This document shows positions 21,192 to 27,310 of a stretch of DNA of 27,310 nucleotides, in pieces. The translations under genes and the position numbers were made by a program. Within the stretch, counting starts at the first letter, position 1. Every line of letters starts with the position of its first letter. The stretch spans positions 1 to 27,310 of the forward strand of contig CAYJFK010000029.1 in the NCBI GenBank assembly GCA_964369475.1, written 5' to 3'. Source of the DNA: CAYJFK01 sp964369475. GTDB lineage: Bacteria > Bacillota > Clostridia > Oscillospirales > Feifaniaceae. The notes beneath the pieces were generated by a model. It ran no database searches, was not told the DNA's origin, and was given only the letters and a program-made list of their open reading frames with translations.

Positions 21192-21716
21192 ATGAAGAAA
21201 GCTTTGGTAGTTGTAGATTGTCAAAACGACTTTGTAACAGGTAGCCTTGGAAGCTTGGAAGCTATTTCTATAATCCCCCATGTTTGCACCGCAATAAAAG
21301 AGGCAATCGATAGGGGAGAGACTGTCTATTTCACCCTTGATACGCATGGAGAGGACTATCTCGACACAACGGAGGGCAAAAACCTCCCTGTAAAGCACTG
21401 CATTAAAGGAACAAAGGGGCACGATCTGCACGACGATATACTGGCAACTCTCGAAGGCAAAGCCGAGGGATACCGCCTTATTGAAAAGCCAACCTTTGGT
21501 TCCTTCGACCTTGTAAAGGCATTAGAAGGGGTAGACGAAGTTACAATAATGGGCATTTGCACCGACATTTGTGTTGTGTCAAATGCACTGCTTATAAAAA
21601 ACGCATATCCCGATATGATTATAACTGTCGATAGCAATGGCTGTGCCGGCGTTACGCCAAAGAGCCACCAAGCCGCACTTGTTACAATGGCGGCCTGTCA
21701 GGTTAAAATAATATAG
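21192..21716 (+). CDS. Nicotinamidase-like cysteine hydrolase
   Basis: This 174-residue protein belongs to the isochorismatase/nicotinamidase superfamily. The catalytic triad is visible as Asp9 (VVVDCQNDF), Lys99 (EKPTFGSF) and Cys127 (GICTDICVVSNAL). The nicotinamidase metal site is also suggested by Asp50 and His52 (LDTHGED) and His69 (PVKHC). Conversion of nicotinamide to nicotinate for NAD salvage is therefore the best guess, though other amide hydrolases in the superfamily look similar. GGGAGGG lies about 5 bases before the ATG. It follows the His/Cys-rich gene by 15 bases and ends at a strong terminator, so the two form an operon. Confidence 0.88.
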   Translation: MKKALVVVDCQNDFVTGSLGSLEAISIIPHVCTAIKEAIDRGETVYFTLDTHGEDYLDTTEGKNLPVKHCIKGTKGHDLHDDILATLEGKAEGYRLIEKPTFGSFDLVKALEGVDEVTIMGICTDICVVSNALLIKNAYPDMIITVDSNGCAGVTPKSHQAALVTMAACQVKII

Positions 21717-21717
21717 C

Positions 21718-21773
21718 AAAAAAAGCGAGACCTCTTGTTCGACTGATCGTCCTTCAAGAGGTCTCGTTTTTTT
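21718..21773. terminator. Bidirectional terminator
   Basis: CGAGACCTCTTG (21726-21737) pairs perfectly with CAAGAGGTCTCG (21755-21766). A7 lies on one side and T7 on the other, so it can serve both the hydrolase gene and the convergent diguanylate cyclase gene. Confidence 0.88.
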
Positions 21774-21787
21774 ATGCTCTGTCAGCA

Positions 21788-23635
21788 CTATCCGTGCATT
21801 CCCGATGCCGCCATAAAAATAGATATAATTTTAAGCATATATTGCACCGTGTTAATTTCCTTTTCGCTCCAAACACGAGTTTTGTTGTTGTCCTCTATGC
21901 CAAAAATAATCCTAACAGCGCCCTTTCCCTTTGTTTGGGTAAGGAGAAAGGAATTGTCCGAGTCAATGGTCGGATCATCGCTCGACATAATGCCGTTTTC
22001 CTCAAGTTTTAAATATATTTCCTTTAAAGCATCAAAGGAAATGTTTTGGAATTCATCCTTTTTAGCAAGCGTCTTATCCGATGTCCATTCATATGTTATA
22101 TTGTAGCTTGCCCCTTCATCAAATGTTTCTACAACATAGCATCTGTTTACATTCATATATGTGCCAACAATGCGCACCATGGTGTTCATTGCCTTTACTA
22201 CATCCTGACTTTGATACATCAAATCAAAGACCGCTGTTGCCACGTCGGAATCGAAGTAACTGCTCGTAAACTTACTCTTGTTGTCGACCGCTGTAAGGTT
22301 CTTTGTGGCCGAGGTCGATATTGCATCAGAGTAAATGGTGTACCTGTCTTTGCCTTCAAGCTTGGAGTTATAGAGCGCCTTGTCGGCCGACTTATATAGT
22401 TCTTCGTAAGATGTACCATGTGCGGGATACATGGAAACACCAATGCTACCGGAAATCTTGTATTCGCCGTTTTCGCCGCAATAGCTCTTCTTAAAGGCCT
22501 CGGCAATGGCTTTGGCTTTGCTCTTAATTACCCTTTCGTCGTGGATATTCTTAACAAAGACCAAAAATTCATCGCCGCCGATACGGCCGATAATGTCGAC
22601 CGCCCTAAAGTTTGCATGTAGATTTTTTGCAATGTCTCTAAGCGCAATATCGCCAAAATAATGACCGAGCTCGTCATTTACCGCTTTAAAATCGTCAACA
22701 TCTATTATGAAAAGTGCGTGAGAAGAATCGGGTAGCTCTGTGATAATATTTTTAACGGTGTTTTCTGTTGTAATCTTGTTAAGGCAGTTTGTAAGAAGAT
22801 CTGTTCTCGAAAGCACCTCGAGCTTTTTTTGAGCATCTATATCGTATGTCTTGCCAATAGAGAACATGGGAGCACCATTTTTGTCGTACATGGTTTTGTA
22901 GATAATCCTGTAATACCTGTAAGCACCGTTTGGTGAAATAAAACGCACCTCGCATGGCTCTACAATACCTTTTTTCAAGTTGCTGTCAAAATGCATAAAG
23001 GCATCAAGGTCATCTTGATAGACCATTCCGCTACCTACGACATATTCAGGGAAGGATTGCCGCTCTGCCGAAAGCCCGAGTATCTCTCTGCCCTTGCCGA
23101 AAAACTGGATTGTGGAAAGGTTAACATCGTATACCCAAAACCATTCTTCGGAAAGCTCTGCAACCGTGTTAAAAAGATTTTTGTATGTTATTCTGCTGTA
23201 ATAGTAGTCGTCGTTATCCATATCTTCGCCATCGCCTGCAATTTGAGGCGTTAGATCACGCATGGAGCTTAAAAGTAGCTCGTCGCCGTTTTCGTCCTTT
23301 GTGCCAAGTCTGTATATGCTGATATAAAGGGGAAGTTCTTCTCCGCTTTTCTTTATATCTAACCACCTAAAGTGATTCTCGCCCTTTTCTATTGCCTCCA
23401 AAACGCACTGGCCAAAGGCAAGAACAGAATTTCTGCCATCGGGCTGATTCTCTGTCGTTAGATCGTAAAATTTGTCTATATACTCCTGCTTGGAGTCAAC
23501 CCCGTATAAATCGACAGTATAGGAGTTGCAATAAACACTTTCCGCTCTCTCGTTTAAGATATTTATACACATAGGGACATGATCTAACATAGCAAACAGT
23601 TGCTCGATTGTAAATTCAACTTTTTTCTTTTCCAT
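21788..23635 (-). CDS. PAS-PAS-GGDEF diguanylate cyclase with C-terminal GAF-like domain
   Basis: This 615-residue soluble protein likely makes cyclic di-GMP from GTP. Two PAS-like sensor regions (about 10-130 and 150-268) lead into a GGDEF domain (about 272-440) with DVDDFKAVNDELGHYFGD and an intact RIGGDEF (GGDEF 353-357). RAVD at 344-347 matches the RxxD product-inhibition site, at the right distance. The C-terminal part (about 455-610) resembles the N-terminal module of the next protein: RCYVVETFDEGASYNITYEW versus RCFIVESFDKGISYNFTHSW. An output domain followed by a sensor-like domain is an unusual order. GGGAG precedes the ATG. The gene follows the EAL protein gene by 35 bases, so both enzymes come from one operon. 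Confidence 0.92.
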   Translation of the reverse strand: MEKKKVEFTIEQLFAMLDHVPMCINILNERAESVYCNSYTVDLYGVDSKQEYIDKFYDLTTENQPDGRNSVLAFGQCVLEAIEKGENHFRWLDIKKSGEELPLYISIYRLGTKDENGDELLLSSMRDLTPQIAGDGEDMDNDDYYYSRITYKNLFNTVAELSEEWFWVYDVNLSTIQFFGKGREILGLSAERQSFPEYVVGSGMVYQDDLDAFMHFDSNLKKGIVEPCEVRFISPNGAYRYYRIIYKTMYDKNGAPMFSIGKTYDIDAQKKLEVLSRTDLLTNCLNKITTENTVKNIITELPDSSHALFIIDVDDFKAVNDELGHYFGDIALRDIAKNLHANFRAVDIIGRIGGDEFLVFVKNIHDERVIKSKAKAIAEAFKKSYCGENGEYKISGSIGVSMYPAHGTSYEELYKSADKALYNSKLEGKDRYTIYSDAISTSATKNLTAVDNKSKFTSSYFDSDVATAVFDLMYQSQDVVKAMNTMVRIVGTYMNVNRCYVVETFDEGASYNITYEWTSDKTLAKKDEFQNISFDALKEIYLKLEENGIMSSDDPTIDSDNSFLLTQTKGKGAVRIIFGIEDNNKTRVWSEKEINTVQYMLKIISIFMAASGMHG

Positions 23636-23670
23636 AATATAATTTCTCCCACTACACTAAATATCTTATA

Positions 23671-26313
23671 CTATATAATACGCTCAAAGTATTTTTGCTC
23701 GAAAGATGAAATATCAATCGGCTTACTAAAATAATAACCTTGGCCTTTGTGACAATTGAGCTCTTTCAAAATGTCATATTGTTCAACTGTCTCTATTCCC
23801 TCGGCAACAGATACCATATATTTAAACTCATCGCACATATTTAACGCAACTTTTGTTAGGATCTTTGCTTTTTTGTCTATATGGATATCCCTCGTAAGTC
23901 CCATATCGATCTTTATCTCCTCGAAATCTGAAATTTTAAGAGAATAAAGATTTGACTCGCCGCTGCCAAAGTCATCAAGCGATACACAAAACCCTGCTCC
24001 TCTTAAAGAGGAAATAATATAGGAAAATACTTTGTCGTCAGAATGGCTGATTGTTTCGGTTATCTCTACAACAAATCTAGACTTTGCCACCCCATGTTTA
24101 TCGCACATGGCAGAAAGCTTTATAACTAAATCACGCTCCATAACGGTCGCTCTTGAAAAGTTGACAGAGACCTTAAGATCACCGCTAACACCTGCGGCAT
24201 TCCATTTGGCAATAACCTTGCACATAGATTCAAAGACAAAGAAATCAATCTTAGATATCATGCCCTCTTTCTCATAAAAAGGCACAAAGGCAGCCGGGGA
24301 CTGCATGTTACCGCTTGCATCTATACGCCTAATAAGGGCCTCTATACCGTCTAACTCTCCTGTTTTAAAGCTCATCTGAGGCTGAAGCACCACAGCATAT
24401 TTTCCACTCTTAATCTCCCTATCGAGATTCTTACTTAGCATAGCGGTGTAGCTCTTGTTATCTCTAACGGTAGTATATTCATCCCCATCGTAATGATCGT
24501 CCGAAAAATCTGAGTTCCATGTAAATCCGATAGATACCGACATATCTTCTTCTGCGGATACTCTGTCTTTAAAAACACTGATCTTCCCTTCAAAAACCTG
24601 TTCGGAAAGATCTCTAAGAAGCACTACAAATTCGTCTCCACCTACACGGAATATATCTTCCCCAAAAACAGCCGATAGTACATTTGCAAGTCTCTTTATA
24701 ATCTCATCGCCATAAAGAGTGCCCTTTTCTTCGTTAATTCTTGCAAGGCCTCTAATGTCGACATAAGCAACGCCCAAAGAAACAGGATTGTTATCTTCAA
24801 GATCTTTAAGCGCTCGCCTGTAACTATGACGGTTCCTAACCCCTGTCATGGGGTCGAAGTAGCTAAGCTCGTTTAGTGTATCGACCAGCCTGTTTTTACC
24901 CAAGAAGTCTGAAACAAAGGAGGAGAGAGAGCCTAAAAGCCAGCTCTTTTGAATATTGCGAGACTGATTGTCGACAGCAATCATGCCGATAGCCTTACCC
25001 GCTTCGCTCAAAATGGGGGCGCAAATAAAGCTCGTAACCTCCTGATGCTTCATCAAATCGAGCTGAGCTTGATTACCTTTAAATGTTTCGAGCACATTGT
25101 TTGAAGCAAAAACTCCAATCTCATCCATCTTATCAAAGAAGGGTTTTAGCACATTTATGTCCATATCTTGCAAAAACGCTTTTTTAGGGGCTGTATTCCC
25201 ATCTGTCCATTCGTGAGTATTGCTCGCCCTTAGCCCGTCTTGCGCTATCTGAATAATAACTCCTCTTGTAGCGCCGAAAAATCCGCATATCAAGTATAGT
25301 ATTTTCTCGATAGATTCGTCGGGAGTGTCGGAAGTGTGGAGCATTTTAATGCAATCGAGCAGTAGCGTGTGTTCTTCAAGCTTGGATTGAAGATCCCTTT
25401 CAAGGCGATCGAGCCTTGTAACATCAGTAGCTACCTGAAGTTTAACAAGCTTTCCGTTTATAGGAACGAGCTTGTCTTTAAAGAGGTATGTTTTATTAAA
25501 CCTCGGGTTAAAATACTCCCACTCGTAGAAGGAGTGTTCTGTTGTGTATTTGTTTGTGCAAAACTCACATGGGGCTACCTTTTCGTGAAGAAGTTCATAG
25601 CATTTTCTCTTTTTCCATACTTCTTCGGGAGGATTGCCATACATGTGAAGAGCTTTTTTGTTCATGTATAGAATATCGTATGTATCAACATCGACAATAT
25701 AAATAAAGTTGTCGGTGTTATCGCCAACAAAGGCAGACATAATGCTGTGACTACTTAAAAGTTTATATTCTTCCTTTAGGTGATCAACCTGCATTATTAT
25801 GGAAAAGACCTTAGAGAGATAACTAAAGGTGTTTATCTCCTTGCAAGTCCACTCTCTGGGATTAACGCAATCTTCAATGCCTATACAAAAATCCACATAC
25901 CCTTCATTTGTCGTTTGGGCATGTAAGAAGGATTTTGTAGACGAACTCATTATTATCTCTTTAAGCTCTCTTGAAACTTTACAATCATTAATATCGTTAC
26001 AAGCATAAACGCCGTTATTATCTGATGCATCGAACATGCTGCGCAGAGATTGGTGCGAAAAAACTTTATTTAGCGGAACGTGCGATTCAAAGCCTTGCTT
26101 ACGCCAAGAGTGTGTGAAATTATAGGATATCCCCTTATCAAAAGACTCCACAATAAAACATCTACTCGAGTTAAAAACATTTCCTAAATACTCAAGAGCT
26201 GCATTTATTGTGGCGGCAGGGTTTTTATTTTCATAGAGTATGTTGAATACGGCAGAAATAACATTATGGTCAAGATCTAATCTATGTGTGTAATCTAAAG
26301 AATTATACTTCAT
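23671..26313 (-). CDS. GAF-PAS-GAF-GGDEF-EAL cyclic di-GMP signalling protein
   Basis: This 880-residue soluble protein has a GAF-like module (about 15-175), a PAS domain with Cys238 and PCEFC (190-300), a second GAF (about 315-475), GGDEF (482-600) and EAL (about 630-875). The EAL domain keeps its key residues: EAL 658-660, VNFS, VEITET, DDFGSG 780-785, KID and EGIET, so phosphodiesterase activity is likely. The GGDEF domain has RVGGDEF (558-562), but the upstream metal/GTP region is altered (VDIRGLARINEEKG in place of DxDxFKxxND) and there is no RxxD site. It may be a regulatory or weakly active cyclase domain. AGGAGA lies upstream of the ATG. It is the first gene of the two-gene operon. 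Confidence 0.93.
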   Translation of the reverse strand: MKYNSLDYTHRLDLDHNVISAVFNILYENKNPAATINAALEYLGNVFNSSRCFIVESFDKGISYNFTHSWRKQGFESHVPLNKVFSHQSLRSMFDASDNNGVYACNDINDCKVSRELKEIIMSSSTKSFLHAQTTNEGYVDFCIGIEDCVNPREWTCKEINTFSYLSKVFSIIMQVDHLKEEYKLLSSHSIMSAFVGDNTDNFIYIVDVDTYDILYMNKKALHMYGNPPEEVWKKRKCYELLHEKVAPCEFCTNKYTTEHSFYEWEYFNPRFNKTYLFKDKLVPINGKLVKLQVATDVTRLDRLERDLQSKLEEHTLLLDCIKMLHTSDTPDESIEKILYLICGFFGATRGVIIQIAQDGLRASNTHEWTDGNTAPKKAFLQDMDINVLKPFFDKMDEIGVFASNNVLETFKGNQAQLDLMKHQEVTSFICAPILSEAGKAIGMIAVDNQSRNIQKSWLLGSLSSFVSDFLGKNRLVDTLNELSYFDPMTGVRNRHSYRRALKDLEDNNPVSLGVAYVDIRGLARINEEKGTLYGDEIIKRLANVLSAVFGEDIFRVGGDEFVVLLRDLSEQVFEGKISVFKDRVSAEEDMSVSIGFTWNSDFSDDHYDGDEYTTVRDNKSYTAMLSKNLDREIKSGKYAVVLQPQMSFKTGELDGIEALIRRIDASGNMQSPAAFVPFYEKEGMISKIDFFVFESMCKVIAKWNAAGVSGDLKVSVNFSRATVMERDLVIKLSAMCDKHGVAKSRFVVEITETISHSDDKVFSYIISSLRGAGFCVSLDDFGSGESNLYSLKISDFEEIKIDMGLTRDIHIDKKAKILTKVALNMCDEFKYMVSVAEGIETVEQYDILKELNCHKGQGYYFSKPIDISSFEQKYFERII

Positions 26314-26364
26314 TTTAGTATCTCCTATATTAAAATTTCTGCTACGATATTGCTTATAACATAT

Positions 26365-26392
26365 ATTTTAACATAAATTGTCATCATTTCAA
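26365..26392 (-). promoter_or_regulatory. Possible promoter of the cyclic di-GMP operon
   Basis: On the minus strand TTGAAA (26387-26392) and TAAAAT (26365-26370) are 16 bases apart, about 50 bases before the ATG. The region is very AT-rich, so chance matches are possible. Confidence 0.4.
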
Positions 26393-26472
26393 GCATATTT
26401 AATGAAAAATAAGTTATATTTTTGCTTTTTTAGCGCTTATTGACGTATATTTGTAGCATTTTAGAAACAAAC

Positions 26473-26501
26473 TTGACAAAAAGTACAACCTATGATATAT
26501 T
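26473..26501 (+). promoter_or_regulatory. Sigma-A-type promoter of the TSCPD-marR operon
   Basis: A perfect TTGACA (26473-26478) and TATATT (26496-26501) are separated by 17 bases, about 60 bases before the ATG at 26563. Confidence 0.75.
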
Positions 26502-26562
26502 ATAGTAGTTATATAATTAAACTTATATAAAAATAATTACCAAAAAAGGAAGCGAGAAAACA

Positions 26563-26799
26563 ATGGAATTTAAACCAAGTGGAGTATGTGCAAAGAATAT
26601 AAGCGTAGAGCTTGACGGAACAAAGATTAAGTCGGTAGACTTTCAAGGCGGATGCCCAGGAAATCTGCTTGGCATTAGCCAAATTGTAGTAGGCATGGAA
26701 GCTAAGGACGTTATTGAAAAATTCAGCGGTGTAAAGTGCGGATTTAAAACGACCTCCTGCCCTGATCAGCTTGCAAAGGCACTTGCGCAGGCAATCTAA
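26563..26799 (+). CDS. Small TSCPD-domain protein
   Basis: This 78-residue protein has the TSCPD motif near its C-terminus (KTTSCPDQLAKAL) plus conserved-looking Cys residues in SGVCAKNI, GGCPGNL and VKCGF. The same domain occurs at the C-terminus of some B12-dependent ribonucleotide reductases, and as free-standing small proteins in clostridia whose role is unknown. The four Cys suggest metal binding or redox chemistry. AGGAAGCGAG lies upstream of the ATG. The marR-type gene begins 11 bases after its stop with a strong site in between, so the two are co-transcribed. Confidence 0.88.
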   Translation: MEFKPSGVCAKNISVELDGTKIKSVDFQGGCPGNLLGISQIVVGMEAKDVIEKFSGVKCGFKTTSCPDQLAKALAQAI

Positions 26800-26810
26800 G
26801 GAGGTATTTT

Positions 26811-27251
26811 GTGCTTGAAACATATGCAAAGCTTATAGACGATCTGTGTTACAGGTTTTCGCTCGCAGAACTACGAGTGGAAAACGAAAAGCGCAAGGAT
26901 TTAAGCCACAACTCGTCATTATATAAAAAGATAATCTGCAAAGAAAGCGGACAGCATACAATATCGAGCATAGCAAAACTTCTGTCAGTAAACACAACGG
27001 CCGTCACTCAAAAGGTAAACGAGCTCGAGAGCAAAAACTACGTCTATAAGGAGCAATGCAAGAAGGACAAAAGGGTATCCTATCTATTTGGAGTAGACAA
27101 GCATTGCCCCTGTAAAGAAGGGTTATTAAAGCGAGATAAATTTGTTTTTGAAGGACTTGAAAATGAGTATTCAAATGAGCAAATAGGCCTTTTTATCGAA
27201 ATGTTAAATAGCGCTAACGAGCTATACTCAAACTACGACAATAGCAAATGA
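26811..27251 (+). CDS. MarR-family winged-helix transcriptional regulator
   Basis: This 146-residue DNA-binding protein starts at GTG 26811, with AAGGAGG 6 bases upstream. The winged helix-turn-helix is at about residues 48-90: HTISSIAKLLSVNTTAVTQK (helix-turn-helix), KVNELESKNYVYKE and the wing with CKKDKRVSYLFGV. Flanking helices would form the dimer. Cys residues near the wing (EQCKKDKR) and after it (KHCPCKEG) could allow redox or metal sensing. MarR proteins often regulate their own operon, so the promoter at 26473 is the first place to look for a site; no clear operator was identified. Confidence 0.85.
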   Translation: MLETYAKLIDDLCYRFSLAELRVENEKRKDLSHNSSLYKKIICKESGQHTISSIAKLLSVNTTAVTQKVNELESKNYVYKEQCKKDKRVSYLFGVDKHCPCKEGLLKRDKFVFEGLENEYSNEQIGLFIEMLNSANELYSNYDNSK

Positions 27252-27289
27252 AAAAAACCTTGCAACCATTTTGGTTGCAAGGTTTTTTT
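27251..27289 (+). terminator. Strong terminator after the marR gene
   Basis: A7-CCTTGCAACC (27251-27267) pairs perfectly with GGTTGCAAGG-T7 (27273-27289), 17 bp with a 5-base loop. It begins at the last base of the marR stop codon. Symmetry lets it work in both directions. Confidence 0.92.
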
Positions 27290-27310
27290 GTTAAGTTAAA
27301 GAGTCGAGAT

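Overview
The window looks like a piece of chromosome from a spore-forming, low-to-mid G+C Clostridia (Firmicutes). The evidence is a cotJABC spore-coat operon, a SleB-type cortex-lytic enzyme, strong AGGAGG ribosome sites with several GTG/TTG starts, a polar amino-acid ABC importer with a lipoprotein binding protein, and many compact U-tract terminators. I cannot assign a genus from sequence alone. No rRNA, tRNA, CRISPR array, prophage or insertion sequence was seen.

Layout. (1) 1-2172: the 3' end of a chromate-transporter-like gene, convergent with two unrecognised minus-strand genes (a secreted protein and a small membrane protein). (2) 2394-10538: the centrepiece, an eight-gene plus-strand operon for chorismate and for Phe/Tyr synthesis: aroF (DAHP synthase), tyrA, aroB, aroA, aroC, pheA, an aroE-aroK fusion and aroQ. 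It encodes all seven shikimate steps plus both prephenate branches, and most junctions overlap by 1-11 bases. A consensus promoter precedes it, followed by an unannotated 27-codon leader peptide packed with Phe and Tyr codons, mutually exclusive RNA pairings and a strong intrinsic terminator. This is a textbook-type ribosome-mediated attenuator for the end products Phe and Tyr. (3) 10539-10872: an aroQ-downstream region with stem-loops and a 10-N assembly gap flanked by two versions of the same sequence, probably an assembly artefact. (4) 10873-16504, minus strand: an SDR-family protein lacking the catalytic Tyr, a glutathione peroxidase, then an operon of binding protein, permease, ATPase and M20 peptidase. 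(5) 16778-19334: cotJABC (cotJA is only 56 codons), a divergent YbaK/ProX-type deacylase and sleB. (6) 19343-21767: a GNAT acetyltransferase and beta-carbonic anhydrase, divergent from a His/Cys-rich metal-binding protein and a nicotinamidase-like hydrolase. (7) 21788-26392, minus strand: two multidomain cyclic-di-GMP proteins, one PAS-GGDEF and one GAF-PAS-GAF-GGDEF-EAL, sharing a related sensor-like module. (8) 26473-27289: a TSCPD-domain protein and a MarR-type regulator in one transcription unit.

The most notable find is the Phe/Tyr leader-peptide attenuator governing the whole aromatic operon: one RNA switch reading aminoacyl-tRNA(Phe/Tyr) supply would set flux through the entire shikimate pathway. 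All gene functions are inferred from motifs read by eye; no database search was run.
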